DNA of 64,000 nucleotides from the NCBI GenBank assembly GCA_963930655.1, contig OZ005606.1, forward strand, positions 22,732,001 through 22,796,000. The letters are read 5' to 3'. The notes under the pieces are model-generated. The model searched no databases, was not told the DNA's origin, and saw only the letters and a list, made by a program, of their open reading frames with translations. Numbering within the stretch: position 1 is the stretch's first letter; each line of letters begins with the position of its first letter. This stretch comes from Myrica gale. Lineage: Eukaryota; Streptophyta; Magnoliopsida; Fagales; Myricaceae. Shown here piece after piece: positions 23,150-35,520 of this stretch. Position numbers and translations under genes: made by a program.

Positions 23150-24480
23150 TTGAATCTCTACTAAACATATGAGATCTTGATTATATCTAATGTTAAAATT
23201 TAATATTTGATATCGTGATAATATTATATCAAATCTTGTATATTTATTATGATATTACCTTTAACACTAACTAATATGATAACCACCAACTATATAAATA
23301 AAATAGTTTAAGCAAAACTTATATAAACAACAGACTCTAAATCATGCTTTAGTGAGATATAAATCTTGATGTATTCTCTTCTACCCGAAAGTAACAGGAA
23401 AAGATGAGTAGTCAGTAATTCGTTCTGATTCCATTGTCGTAGCTAAAAGTTAGAACTTTCTCAGAGGTTGATCCACTCCTTTGATCCATCAAGGAACTTT
23501 CCTTTGGAGTTTTTCAGAAAGGCCACGTTGATTACCTGTTAAGATGCATTTGCTTTGTTGGTCTCCCGCTATAAGTTTGATTAAATACGGTAGGCTATTT
23601 GAATAAAAGTTTAATCGACCAAAAGGAAATTGAAGAGAAGAAAATAAATTAGGACGTTAATCTAAAGTTTAAGCAAGGACACTTATGACGCGCATGCATC
23701 TAACCTGCTTGACATTTTTTGCTTGCTACTTTCCTCCTCTAGCTAGTTCTGCCTCTTCCCTTCGCCGTTGGCTTTCTTTTTTATTTGGTGGTCATTCAAC
23801 TTACTGTCCTTTATGGATTCTCTATCCCTTATGGGTCTATGTATGATCTTTCACCCTCTTTGCTTGTTGGCTCGTCGTTTCTTTCGAGATTCTGACTAAC
23901 CTCTTAAAGCGTGTTCTTGAGATATTTGAACCCTTGATTCTTAATGAAATAACTGTTTTGATAAAAACAAACAAGACAACATGATAGCAAAGGATGCGGG
24001 CTTGCTCTGACTTGGCATCTAACCCTGCTATCTTGGGTCTCTTTCCTTCATCCATTAGAAGTGGGGAACATTTATTTTATACCCATTTTTTGTTAAGAAA
24101 CTTAAATAATTATTAATTATGAAAGAAAATATAATAGAAATACATAATTAAAACATAATGTGGATAAGAAAGGAGAAATAATAAAGAGAAATATAGATAT
24201 AAGTGGGTAGATTTAAAAGACCTAAAGTCTTGACTGTGTTTTATATTATGAGTCTATACAAATTACAATTTTAAAATTTTTATTTATAGAGAAGATATAA
24301 AAATTTAAACTTGAATATTTAAAATCTTGACAATATTTCACCTCTTATTGGTTGCTCATAGGATATTATCTCTAACAAATTATGCCAACTACTCTCGTTT
24401 TGGGTCGAAATCAAAGACAATTTGGTTTTATAATATGTGCGAATTCTACTAAACCTGCGGCAATTGGCTAAACCTAAATG
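23150..24480. other. gene-free stretch with an inverted LTR-like remnant
   Basis: Most is AT-rich sequence without a gene. From 24225 to 24392 the minus strand reads TTTGTTAGAGATAATATCC, later attcaagtttaaat-like words and ctctataaataaa, matching the LTR-like blocks at 1200 and 18444 in the opposite orientation. The CT-containing stretch at 23700-23870 holds nothing recognisable. Confidence 0.4.
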
Positions 24481-24993
24481 ACATGATTCATATTTACCCG
24501 ACAGGATTAATAACTAATAAACTCGATATTCATCTAGTAATTAAAGTCAAATGTAAATTGCTAAGCGAAACTACACAATTCGACAACTTTTTGGTGCCCC
24601 TAATGCTGTGGGTTTCGTTTCCTTGGCGGCAAATGGGGGTTGGTGGAAAATGGGGAGCCAATAAACCTCGCGTCGAAGTGACCCTGTTGTCACTTGAGAG
24701 TATCCGAAGTTTCCATTTTCCCAGAAAATGTTAATTCTATTTTAAGTAATAATTATTAACAATAAAGAAATCGGAAGGATGACGTGGGGTGATTTCTCAT
24801 TGTTTGCGAAATCGCTCACTAGTTGCACATCGACGGTCCATATTCACTCCTCGGTTTCTGGCTCTTCTTTTATCTTTCCAAACCCTCCCCACATGGTCCT
24901 TGACACTTCTTCTCTCTCTCTCTCTCATTTTTCTCAACGATTTAGAGCAGAGAACAGTACTGGGCAGAAGCCGGTAGTACTGCACAGGAGAAG

Positions 24994-25971
24994 ATGTTGT
25001 TGGGGAAGAGGCCACGCCAGTTAATGAAAAGAACGACGAGCATGACGGAGATGACTATTGATCTAAACGCCAACGTCGGCGGTAGTGCTTCTGCTCCACA
25101 GTCAGACCCACAGAACCCTTCCAACCCCCAGAGACAGGCTGGTCAGGGGATGGATCATCAGCGGTTCCTTGCCACGGCCTCGCCCAGAAACCACAGGCGG
25201 ACTACTGCCGAAATTTTCGAGTCGCAAACGGCCTCCTTCTTAAGGTCTTGCTCCCTGTGCAAGCGCCGCTTGGTCCCTGGTCGTGACATCTACATGTATA
25301 GGTATTCCCCCCTCTCTTCTTTTGGTTCTTAATTTTTGTACAGTTTGTTAAGTTCTTTCTCATATATTTTTTCCCCGATTCCTTTTCTATTATTTTCAAC
25401 TGGTTTCTGAAACTTCTTAGTTCACCGTTTCGCCGTTTTCTTTTTGTTTTGGGTCATCCGACATGGGAGACAGCCACCTTAGTATGTTTTGTATCTCAGA
25501 GATATCCTATATATATATGTTGTATTTCAAGCTTTAAATTTCGACCTGTTTTCTTGAATGGATTGATATCCGTTTTGGAAGGTTTATTCCTGAAATCCAG
25601 GAACCCAGATATTTTCCGGGATTTTTCTGTTAATAAAAAAGATGACATTTCTGTAACACTGGTTTGGTGGGAGTAACTGTTTTGTACTCCCGTTTCCTTA
25701 TCAACCAAGTACATGTGTGATCCGCTGCAGCTTTCCGTAAAAGCTTCGAAGTCTAGCTCAAACTTGCTCATCTATATGATGCTTTCTTTTTTTTCTTCCA
25801 TGTAGGGGTGACAGTGCTTTCTGTAGTCTAGAGTGCCGGCAGCAACAGATAAACCAAGATGAGAGAATGGAAAACTGTTCATTGGCTTCCAAGAAATTAG
25901 GAGCTGCCGCATCTTCCTCCACCAAAGGCCCCCAAGTTTCCACCGAAGGCGAGACCGTCGCCGCCTTGTAG
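24994..25971 (+). CDS. FLZ-type (FCS-like) zinc-finger protein
   Basis: There are two exons, 24994-25301 and 25806-25971, joined at an AG|G arginine codon, giving 157 aa. The N-terminus MLLGKRPRQLMKRTTSMTEM is characteristic of one FLZ subgroup. The FLZ domain covers about residues 77-125: CSLC (Cys86, Cys89), then R-D-I-Y-M-Y, then FCSLEC (Phe108-Cys109-Ser110, Cys113) and RQQQI. Family members are plant-specific scaffold or adaptor proteins; many bind the SnRK1 kinase and respond to sugar and energy status. The intron splits the domain between its two cysteine pairs, the usual place. A CT-rich leader (24908-24927) lies just upstream. The C-terminal 35 residues are Ser/Ala-rich and likely unstructured. 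Confidence 0.93.
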
Positions 25972-26640
25972 CCCCACCTATCGGTCCTTTTGTGACCCTT
26001 GCCCAGCTTATATGCACAATTTTATACATAAAGCTAGAACTAGAACTGTTAATATGTTATGGGTATGCGCGACGGAGCAGATATCCTTTTTGTGCGATTG
26101 GAGGAGGAGAGGGTGGGAGGGTATTAAGTTTTTGGACTGAAGCTATTATTTTCGTGTGGCTCCCAAACGAATACGATCTCGAGTCTGTAATTCTTCTCGG
26201 TTTTAGTTTCTTCTCCCTCGTGTTTTCCTTCCTGTAGTAATTAGTAAATGGATGATATTTGCATATTTCACAAATCCATGGATTTTTTCTCTTCCAAGGA
26301 AACTAATAGTGCTTAAGTTGGTCGAGAAACACGAGGGAGCAAATATGTTAAAAGCCGAACAGAGGCCAAATTGCTCAAGGGAGAAGACACATATAATGCC
26401 AACTGTAGTTGGAATTCTATACCTCGTGTCTGCATTGTTTTCGGCTCGATATCCGTTTATTGCAAAAAAAAAAAAAAGACAACAAGTGGGTTGGTCTGCC
26501 ACGCAGTAAATTCCACCTGTCTCTATGCTAATTTCCAGTGTGAGAGCGGCCGGAAAAGAATATGTGGCCTAGTCAGCATTGCATGCAATGGGTCCCAGCT
26601 GGCACAAAGTTTTTTTAAAAATAAAATAAAATAAATGGAA
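25972..26640 (+). other. 3' flank of the FLZ gene
   Basis: The first few hundred bases are probably 3' UTR; no clear poly(A) signal could be chosen. A 14-base A run sits at about 26465. Nothing else is recognised; open frames here conflict with one another. Confidence 0.4.
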
Positions 26641-26900
26641 AGAGATTCATTTGGGTGGGACCGGCAGGGAGTTTCGGGGACCACTCAAAATGAATTACCG
26701 CGTCCCCACAGTTTTTCGTCGCGAGGGACCCACGTGTTGGCTCCACATGATTATTCTTTCTTTTTCTGAATGTGACTTCGCCACGTGAGAAGAGAGAGAG
26801 AAATGACTGTGTTGGCGGTAATTTTGGGATTGGGAGTAAATGAAGGAGTGGGTGACAGTGATGTTTTAGCTTATATGCCCCCACCTATAATTTCCACTTC
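26640..26900. promoter_or_regulatory. promoter-like block with two G-boxes (ABRE-type)
   Basis: CACGTG occurs at 26731-26736 (in acccacgtgttgg) and 26782-26787 (in cgccacgtgaga), 51 bp apart. Both lie in a locally GC-richer block inside AT-rich DNA. Paired G-box/ABRE cores are typical of light- or ABA-responsive plant promoters. No gene follows within reach on either strand, so the target is unclear. Confidence 0.35.
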
Positions 26901-26904
26901 CTTT

Positions 26905-28112
26905 GCCAACGGGGACCAAATGATAGCTGTTTTTTTTAAATACAATTTATACCGCTAACTATATAAATTTTGACATTTTACCTTTCAATATATTATTTTG
27001 TTACACTGCACTAATTAATTATTAATTTTAGACATTTTACATTATCTCTTAAATTTTTTTGATTAATTTAAATGAAAAATAATTTTTTTAACGTGCAAAA
27101 TGACAATTTTGTCCCTATATTTTGTGACTTATAAGTAAGGGTAAAATTGTAATTCAGAATAAAAAAATGAATTATGTCCAAATTGATTAAAGTTTTTAAC
27201 AAAATGTGTAAAGTATCTAAAATCAATAATTGTTACGTGCAATGTGATAAAAATAATAGATCGAGATACTAAGTGTCAAAACCCTTAAAAATAGATAGTA
27301 CAAATGAATTTATTCTTTTTTTTTTTTTTGTAAATGTGGGTTATAGACTCACATATACGTCCCACATTCAATTGATAATTTGGGTCATAGACTCAAATTA
27401 TATGCATTTTGATCACTGATTTAAGATTTTTGTTTAGCTCCAAAGTAATATGACACATTAATCAAAATTGTTTTTTTTAATTATTATTATTGTAGACTAA
27501 GACTAGAAGAGAGCATTTAAATAATATTATAAAAAAATCAATGGTGGGTTTTAACATTCAATATACATGAGTGAATGTATGCATCTATCTTGCTAACAAA
27601 AAATGAGCCTGACAAATGATTTACAAACATCAATGGATTTTCTTTATAAGTTAAACATACTGTTCGAGCTGTGACACTATTCTCCATATTTTGTTTCTCC
27701 AGGAATAATAATTTCTACTCCAATTGAATATTTTTTGGGTAATTGGGAGACAAATTAAGATTAGCAGCACTTATTTGTTTTTATTTTGTTTTGTCTTCCT
27801 TCTACGCATAAAAAACAATCTCTCCTCAACATAATTTATATATTTAATTTTTTTGTCACAAACCAACGTGCGAGTAGACTTTAGTAAATTCGAAAAGTAA
27901 AAAAAAAATACCTAACCAGAGTCATCTGTACTTCATATATAGCTGAGAGAACAAACCATGCAAGTTGCTCGTACGATAATTTAAACTCGATCGTATTAGT
28001 TGCAGTATTAAGGCGTGGGTCTTGTGATAATTGTTATCTCTTTTGCAAGCCATGAGGTCATAACACAATTCCGTGCACACTTAGAAAATGGGGGGAGGTT
28101 TGGGCTTTCTTG
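26905..28112. other. AT-rich intergenic DNA with decayed foldback sequence
   Basis: At 26940-27310, phrases such as tgacattttacc, acattttacatt and their complements (gtaaagtatctaaaatcaat) form a weak inverted repeat of the foldback type seen at 57972-58468. The rest (27310-28112) shows no gene or clear repeat. Confidence 0.35.
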
Positions 28113-28575
28113 AGTTAGCTTTTAGGGTTAAGAAGTTTCAAGATCACCCAACACTGGTATCAGAGTTCAGGTTTACAACAAATCTCATACCCAGCAATCC
28201 ACGGAGAAACAAATTGACTCCTCCCAACCCAAGACCCGATGTGTGAGGGTGAGATTGTTGGGGTTGGTCTCACATCTGTTATGGAAGAGGTTGATAGTCA
28301 GTTTAAGTGTGAGGAAAAACCTCACATTTTGTGCTAGTTTTTGGGGTTGAAAAAGCTCAAGATCACTCAACACTGGTATCAGAGTCCACGTTTACTATCA
28401 AGTCTCGGACCCAACAGTCTATGCGAGAAATTAACATGTTGTCTCCACACAATCCAAGGTCCGATATGTTGGAAAAAATTGTTGGGGTTAGTCCCATATT
28501 GGATGTGGAAGAGATTGATAGTCAGTTTATATGTGTGAGAGAAAACCTCACCTCTTGAACTAACTTTTACATAAT
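28113..28575 (+). mobile_element. tandem TRIM with three LTR copies and two primer-binding sites
   Basis: The order is truncated LTR (28113-28152), PBS tggtatcagagt (28155-28166), internal part, LTR (28257-28372, TGTTGGGGTTGG ... CAACA), PBS again (28374-28385), internal part, third LTR (28480-about 28575). The LTRs share gttggggtt, gaagag.ttgatagtcagttta and aaaacctcac. There is no coding capacity. The arrangement LTR-int-LTR-int-LTR is the product expected from LTR-LTR recombination between copies. Confidence 0.85.
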
Positions 28576-29490
28576 ATATATATTTCACTCTAGCCAAGGT
28601 TACAGAAACCACCGGCCGGCACCACAGATATTGGATATTGAGACCTGCACTCACACTACCATAAAATACTCCTCACAAATAGATTGAAAGTTACTTAAAT
28701 CCATTTTCCTGCATAGATAAAGTTTTCTACAATCCATATCTTACCGTCGTTTTTTTTGGGAAATATGCATCTGAACTCTATAATTTAAGGCAATTTGGGC
28801 TAGTGGGGCGCGCGCGTGTCTGCATCAAGTGCTAATAAGCTAATGCAAACTATATATGCGCCAAGAGAAAAAAAAAAAAAAAAAAGAAGCTAATGCAAAC
28901 TATGCACTTAAAAAAAGTACTGTTCAATCAATTGATATATATCAGGTGTACCGTGTCTCCTACTCAATGGGATTTGTTAATTTGTTTGGTGCAATTGGGG
29001 TCAGCGCCAACCAATGGGTGAGCTTGAATGTTTTCCAATCTGCCCTACATCCTACCACATGGGAGTTTGCTATTTGGGAAGGTTTTAACTCCTACCCGTT
29101 TTAAAAAAGTTTTGAATGATTAAGCTATGCCTGTATATCTAAGCATTCAGCATCGCTGTACATAAATAGGAAACTTCAATAATGGTGGTTTTATTAAAGA
29201 TTGTTTCTTGTTGGCTTAGAACTTCTAGAGAGAAGACTCACGACCAGATGGGATCGATTCATAGGAAACAGGATAAGTTTATAGATCAAACATCTAGGAA
29301 GAAGAGCAGCAAACTCCGAAGTTATTAGGTCACATACGTTATATACCATGACCTTTTGTTACATTGGTACGTAGAAAGTAATTCGAAGAACACAATTGTT
29401 CTCCTAATTTAGTAAAAAACAATAGCTATATATGAATGGATGCTCGAGCTTGATCTACCCACGTATTTAAAACATTTTTCTATACTCATG
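28576..29490. other. gene-free stretch
   Basis: A poly-A run (28866-28885) separates two copies of agctaatgcaaactat (about 28838 and 28887), a small direct repeat suggestive of a retroposed insertion with its target duplication. No gene is recognised. Confidence 0.35.
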
Positions 29491-29495
29491 TAAAG

Positions 29496-30646
29496 CAGTG
29501 GAGGATGTAGTGGTGGGCGCCCTGAGTGGTTGCTCCCCTCTGTTCTGTCAAATTAAATATTTTTTTAACATGTATTTGCCCTAGCCCCCCCCCACTGGGG
29601 CCTAACTAGTTTCTTAAGCCCAACCCCTTTGTTTTCTGTCTTAGTTGCTTTTAATTGACGAATTGTAGTTCTTTTGTTTTATATAGGAAAAATGTCATTG
29701 TTCGCTCGATAAGTATGCGTTAATTGCATTTGCGCCCCCTAATTTTTAAAACTGCGATTTACGTCCTCTAAGTATGAAACATTTGCAATGTTCACCCCAG
29801 TCAAACTTTTCGTTAAACTTGATGGAATTCGGCATTAAAATGACCAAAATGTCCTATTTCAAAAAATAAATAAATAATTGAGAAATAAATTAAACAAATA
29901 TATATTACTGAAATAGTGTTTCAATAGTTTTATTTAAAAAATATTACCTTTTTTAATTACATTTTTTTATTTTTAATATTTTTAGTAATTTTGTCTTGGA
30001 GGGTTATTTTGGTAATTTTACAGGTATTTCCGTCAGACTTAACGGTTGATTTGGACGAAGGGCGAACATTGAGAATGTCTGAAACTTAGAGCACGTAAAT
30101 CACATTTCTTAATTTTAGAGGACGTAAATTGCAATTGACACATGCTTACGGGGCCGAACAATTACATTTCCCCTTTTATATATGTTTCTTGCTAAAAGCA
30201 ATAGATATGTTAATTTCAAGAAATTGGTATTATCTTTTGCGTATCACCTCTCGTCATTGCATTGGGAATCGCTTTGTCCAACTAGATGTAGAACAACTAA
30301 TGCGATACTTGAAACCTCCAGGCATCAAGTAGGATTCTTTACGGGGGGAAATGCAAATGAAGCTGGATAATTACACAGGAAATCTCCAGACATTGATTTA
30401 TGTTTTTGGTGTTTTGTTCTCTATATAGTTTTTGGTAATTGTTTCATGCTAGTGGTATACTTGTTAGTATTGTGATTAGTCAATTGTGAGGGATATGTGT
30501 ATTTCAATATATTTAATGCTTTTAATCCTTAATTTTCGATATTTTAACTCTAAGACATTATTTTATTAAGTAGAAATTATTTGTTTTGTCATTTTGCCTT
30601 AAGAGTTTGTCTCTCCTTAACTTGAGTCCTGGTTCAGCTACTCTGG
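29496..30646. mobile_element. older non-autonomous element hosting a nested MITE
   Basis: The left end reads CAGTGGAGGATGTAGTGG (29496). The right end, inverted, reads CAGAGTAGCTGAACCAGG (to about 30646). These ends resemble the common plant CAGTGGCGGA-type termini that also frame 40516-42451. A MULE-MITE is inserted at 29686-30173. No target duplication was found, so the assignment is moderate to weak. Confidence 0.4.
29677..30182. mobile_element. MULE-type MITE with exact 9-bp target duplication
   Basis: The element spans 29686-30173 (488 bp) and is flanked by ttttatata at 29677-29685 and 30174-30182. Long terminal inverted repeats of about 200 bp include cattgttcg, gttaattgcattt, aaactgcgatttacgtcct and aaacatttgcaatgttc, with complementary forms at the right end. 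The family name is inferred from the 9-bp duplication and long TIRs. A second copy is at 38931-39399. Confidence 0.88.
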
Positions 30647-32820
30647 TAAAATATGTCTTGATCATAATTTTTCAGACAACTCAGGTGGAAGGAGGGTACT
30701 AATTAATAAATCTAGAAATTAAAGATTGGTTTCGCATGTGGTTGTCTTTTTAAAATGAGGGATTTTCCGATCTAACATACACATTCTTCATTCAGCCATT
30801 CATGTTATTTACTGTGATCCCTTGAAACATTATCTTACAGTAGATCCCCTTCAAACGACTAAAATGCATCATAGTTATAATTAGATACAACTGCAGATAT
30901 TGTATCAAACAACTTTTTTTTTATATTTAATTTAAAAGTTAAATATGATGAAATTAGTAGTTAATTAGATCAATATTTATATTTTTGGTGACAGTTGGAG
31001 AATTAAAAGAGAAGATTTTTCTAACATGTAATTTGGATTGCGACTTTATGAGCCATCTTTATAGCAAACTAGTGTTCTTGTATTTCCATTTGAGTCTGCC
31101 AATGTTGTCGGTTCCCATCATCACCTCGCCCGCTCCCTTAACTAAATGGTTTTTTTTACTAAATATCTGATAATTTATTATGATAGTATAAAAATATCCT
31201 AAAATTTTAAATTCGTGGCGAACCACCCAGGAAGAAAAAGGAGACTTTTGCAGTTTATCTATCTTAACAAAAGTTAACAAAGACTTTTAACCAATGAACA
31301 GTAATTCTCTATTTTTAAAAAATTACTATTCACTTCTATATATTAAAATAATAATATATTTTCTCTTTTATCTTTTTTTTTTCTCTTCATCTCTTTTTTA
31401 TTTTTTATATTATATATATATAGTTAAAATAAAGAAACTGTTGGAGATATTTTTAAAAAATTAATAATTAAAATAAAAAATTGTATTTTTTTTATTAAAG
31501 TAAAGATACAAGAAGAATATGCTGATAATGCACTCAGGAGCTTATAAAGTCGGGTCACTTTTCTCTGCTGGTGTTTGTTCAACGGAATCCAGAAGTGCAT
31601 ATTATTTGTCACTTCACACCGCCCAATGATTTTCCAGAGAAAATAAAACATGAAATGGTGGGGGTAGGGTGGGTCCAATGGGCCTCACCAATAGCAACTA
31701 TTTATAGCCTTACACGTAAGCAAAATTCAGTTCCAGATTTGTCGTCAATGTCCACCACTGGTTTTTGTTTCTGTTTCGTCCTCTCGTTTGGAACCGGCCC
31801 ACCTTGTGGACAGCAACCTTCCATGACAAGTCACATTATTTCGACCCCCGAAATAAAAAAAATTATTTTATTCCTTATATTTTTTTTCATCCCATATTCA
31901 GATTTCACTTTGCTTATTGCTTCCGTGGCTCTAAATTATCAATTATTAGAAAAAGGAGAGGAAGAAGACACTAAGGAACCAAAAAAATAAATAAATAAAT
32001 AAACTTTATGTCCATAAAGTAAGTATTAAATTATTATTGCCAATTTATTAAATTATATTATCTTCGTTTCAAGTTTTAAAAAAAATTCAATTTTTTCCAA
32101 TATGATGAATGCTATTAAAGTGTCTCGTATTAATAGTTAGATAGTGTAATTTTTCAAAGCTAATGATTTAAAGGGGTAATGTATGAAACCTTCTATAATT
32201 GATTGGTGAAAAGATATTTATAAAAAAAAAAGGAAAATGTGAGGAGTTATCTATTATTAGACACAAAAATGGGGATGGAAAGGTTAAAAAAAAAAACTGT
32301 GTACCAAGCTATAATTCTCCCTTCGAGTGACTTCGGTTTTGTGCTTCCACATTCATTTTATATGACATGGTCACAAAGGCCTGTTTGTTTTAGTAGCCAA
32401 AATAATGGGCCAAAACGACAGGCCCGGTGACTAATCCTTAATAAAGTGCAACCCTTCTCGGTAATCCAATTTCCACAAATCATGGAGTTTAACTGACACT
32501 TAAAAGCCAGATTTCTCTGAATGAGATATAATTGGGTTCTTCTTGTGTTCTTCTTCTCAGGTTCTTCTGGGAAAATGAGATTTACTTAGAATTTACACCT
32601 GGAATAAATAAAAAAATATATATAAATTTTAGGAGAATTCAGTTACAGGTATCATTGGGTTTAACTGAAAATTTAAAGCCAGTTATGCATGAAGCCAAGG
32701 ATTTTGAATTCAAGAATTTGATACGACAAACAAAACTTATATACGGCCGAAAAAAGCTAATTCAGTTAAGAAATCTGAAATCCGCTTAAAATTCATCTAG
32801 TTTATTCCTTCTGGCACCAG
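30647..32820. other. intergenic region between transposons and the LTPG gene
   Basis: The DNA is mostly AT-rich. A CCAAT/TATA-looking stretch (tatttatagcc near 31698) sits amid 31540-31830 but is followed by no convincing gene. An (aata)n run lies at about 31986-32003. A TATA-like cttatatacgg near 32735 is placed about 90 bp before the LTPG start and may be its core promoter. Confidence 0.35.
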
Positions 32821-32828
32821 CAACGAAG

Positions 32829-33219
32829 ATGAGCAAACTTTTGATCCTAAGTTCCATTTTTCTTAGATTGCTTTCGTTGACAACGTCCGAATATGATTTT
32901 CTTTCACCTGAATTATCACCGACGTCCCTGCTGGATTATGATTTTGTTTCACCACCGTTCCTGGATTGCTCTACCGTGAGATATGAAATGGTGGATTGTG
33001 TATCATTTCTGACTGATGATAGTAAGAGAACGACGCCAGAGGCTTCGTGTTGCTCTGGGTTTGAAACGGTACTGAGTACCGATTTCAACTGCATGTGTGA
33101 AGCCATCAAGACCATCGCTGCCGCTGGTATTGATTTCAATGCTGAGAGGGCCATGGCTTTGCCTTCTGCTTGTAACGTGTCTGTTCCTCCATTAACCAGT
33201 TGCCGCAGTAAGTAACTTA

Positions 33220-33250
<31 letters not shown>

Positions 33251-33785
33251 GATGTCAATACAAGCAAGTTTTTCTTATTGGATGTAAATGGATCTGCAAG
33301 GTTTTCGTTTGGATCACGTGCATGCAGTTTCCGCAGCGCCTGAGTTCGCTCCTGGTATTTATCTTCCAATTCTATTGCTTTTTTTTCTGATCATCTTCGG
33401 TTGCTTGCTTCGACTATGAATTTGGGGAATAAGTTTATTGTCTTGCTAATGATAATCTCAGCTGATCAAGCCAGCACTACTCATATGATCCCCGTTTTCT
33501 GAATGATGGTATGCAGCTAACTCTCCAAATCAAGGGCCATGGAGTGATGATCCTCCACCAACCTCACCAAGCAGTTCTCCAAATCCACAGCCAATGAGTT
33601 CTCCAAAGTCAGCCACTTCAGAGCCACCACGAAGTTTCAAGACTCCAGCACCAAAGTCTTCAAACCCACCCAATGCAGTCCCAGCAAGTTCCAAGACATC
33701 GGCCCCAAAACCATCCCGATCAGGAGCAACAACCTATTCAAAAACTTCTTCGTTCATTGTTCTTATATTTATGCTCTTTGCTTGA
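32829..33785 (+). CDS. non-specific lipid-transfer protein, GPI-anchored (LTPG-like)
   Basis: There are three exons, 32829-33207, 33328-33354 (a 27-base micro-exon) and 33517-33785, giving 224 aa. An N-terminal signal peptide (about residues 1-20) is followed by the eight-cysteine motif: Cys47, Cys57, Cys74-Cys75, Cys88-x-Cys90, Cys115 and Cys125. The rest is a Pro/Ser-rich linker (SSPNPQP, PAPKSSNPP) ending in a hydrophobic tail SSFIVLIFMLFA, typical of a GPI signal. LTPGs carry lipid monomers at the outer face of the plasma membrane and aid cuticle or suberin deposition. The spacing between Cys1 and Cys2 is nine residues, as usual. An acidic Ser/Pro stretch precedes Cys1. A (CT)n microsatellite sits in intron 1. 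Confidence 0.92.
33218..33246 (+). repeat. (CT)n microsatellite in LTPG intron 1
   Basis: An almost pure run of about 14 CT units begins a few bases after the exon 1 donor site (gtaagt). Confidence 0.9.
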
Positions 33786-35520
33786 TATGATTATGCTCTT
33801 TTCTCGTTTCGACTGACTTTTGGTAGGGTATCCTGGTTTAATTAATTAAGATTTTAGGGATTTAATATATGTTTAAATATGTGAACTCGGCTTGAGCTCG
33901 AGTAGGGTATGGAGCTATTTGAGGTCTTCTTGTAGTATTGACTGTTCGAACTTGCTTGGTATTTATATATGTAAGCTTGAGCTCGAATCGGGTATGGAGC
34001 CCTTTGACCTCTTCTTCTTTTTCTTTCATCTCTCTTTTGCTTTTATTTTGATTACCTTACTATGTGCCTTTACTCTACATTTTTATTTGGAAAACCATTT
34101 TGATGGGAAATTACAAGAGATTTTGGTTTAAGTTCTTTATTTTTTTATATGTTTTTTTTTATCATTATATGAAAACTGCTAAGATAATTAAGGGATATGA
34201 ATTTGTAATTTGAATACTCAAGAATTCAAAAACTATTCAATTGTGTGATGTTGGGAAGGAGTAGTTTCATTTCTAGATAAAATCAGTTATATATAGTCTT
34301 TTGAATTTGTAAAAAACTAGATTTTGAATTTGCTGACTTTGTCCTTATTCCTAGAGATTCCCGTAAAGGGCCTAACTGACTTAAATGGGCCAACTTAGCT
34401 GAAGCCCCAAATCTACTGATCCAAGAGAGATGTCCGGTGCATTTAAGCCCAACCAAATAAGGTCTGACGCCCAGCCCATCCAGTCCTCGTCTGAGATCTA
34501 TGAGGGAAGCCTTTTCTACACTTCTCACTAGGGTTGTATTCGAGTCGAACCGAGTATTAACTGTTCAAACTCAGTTCGTTAGACATATATATGAGTTCAA
34601 ATTCGAGCAGAACTTGAATCGAGCTTCTGCTGGGGTTTTTGAACTTTGTTAGTTTAAAATAGATGTAGACACTCATATGTGCCTTTACAACACTTATACA
34701 AATAAGGATAAGAACTGCATTCCCCTCAATTATAGCAGTAATATCCAAATTGAATTGTCGAGAAAGGACTAGCATTTATCCCTCCAAATTGAATTGGGTT
34801 GGAAGCCGTCAGCGTGGTGTTGAATTGAAGATGACGTTGTTGGAATCTATAATTTTTCTTACCGACGGAGCAAGAGAGACGGATGAAAAAGTACAGAAAT
34901 TGGAAGTATATCGTCACAGATGTCCATAAGAGACTTACATCAACCGATACCATCATTAATAGATATTTTTTCAGGAAATGTCCTCTAATTATCAAATCAA
35001 TTTTAACCACGAGTTATAACTACCACATTTAACCTTTAAACTTTTAAATTTAATTGCTTTACCCACTAAAATAAAATTAAACGGTAAAACTCTATCACAT
35101 GACTCATTTATAACACATGTGACATGATTTTGATAATTATATATTTTTCAAGTACGTAACTTGAAATTTTGTATTATTAATTATCAATGTATAAAGGTGA
35201 TAGTGTAAATCCATATTTAAGATTATTTAATTAGTTTTAAAGTAATTTTTTCCTTATTTTTTAAGATAGTAACATAAAAACACTTTTGTCCTTAATCTTT
35301 AAAGAAAATTAATTATAAATTAAAGATGACTATTTATGTAAGATGACAATGCTGAGAGAAGAAATAAGGAATTAGACAAAAATACCCCTCATACCCAAAT
35401 GCATGGTTTGCTTCTCACTCCTATATTATATATTTAGGGGTATTTTATTCTCAATGGGTGTTAAGTTGGCCAGTGAGGTGCATATGATCTCAATTCCGTT
35501 ACATTTGAACAATAAACGGA
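33786..35520. other. gene-free region downstream of LTPG
   Basis: The first 300 bases probably contain the LTPG 3' UTR. A repeated phrase, tatatgt..gaactcggcttgagctcga (about 33868) and tatatgtaagcttgagctcga (about 33963), forms a short direct repeat with tatggagc. No other gene is recognised. Confidence 0.4.

Noticed and set aside
31571..31990. 139-codon frame
   Set aside because: It has no recognisable domain, and a second frame overlaps it; it reads as chance in mixed-composition DNA.
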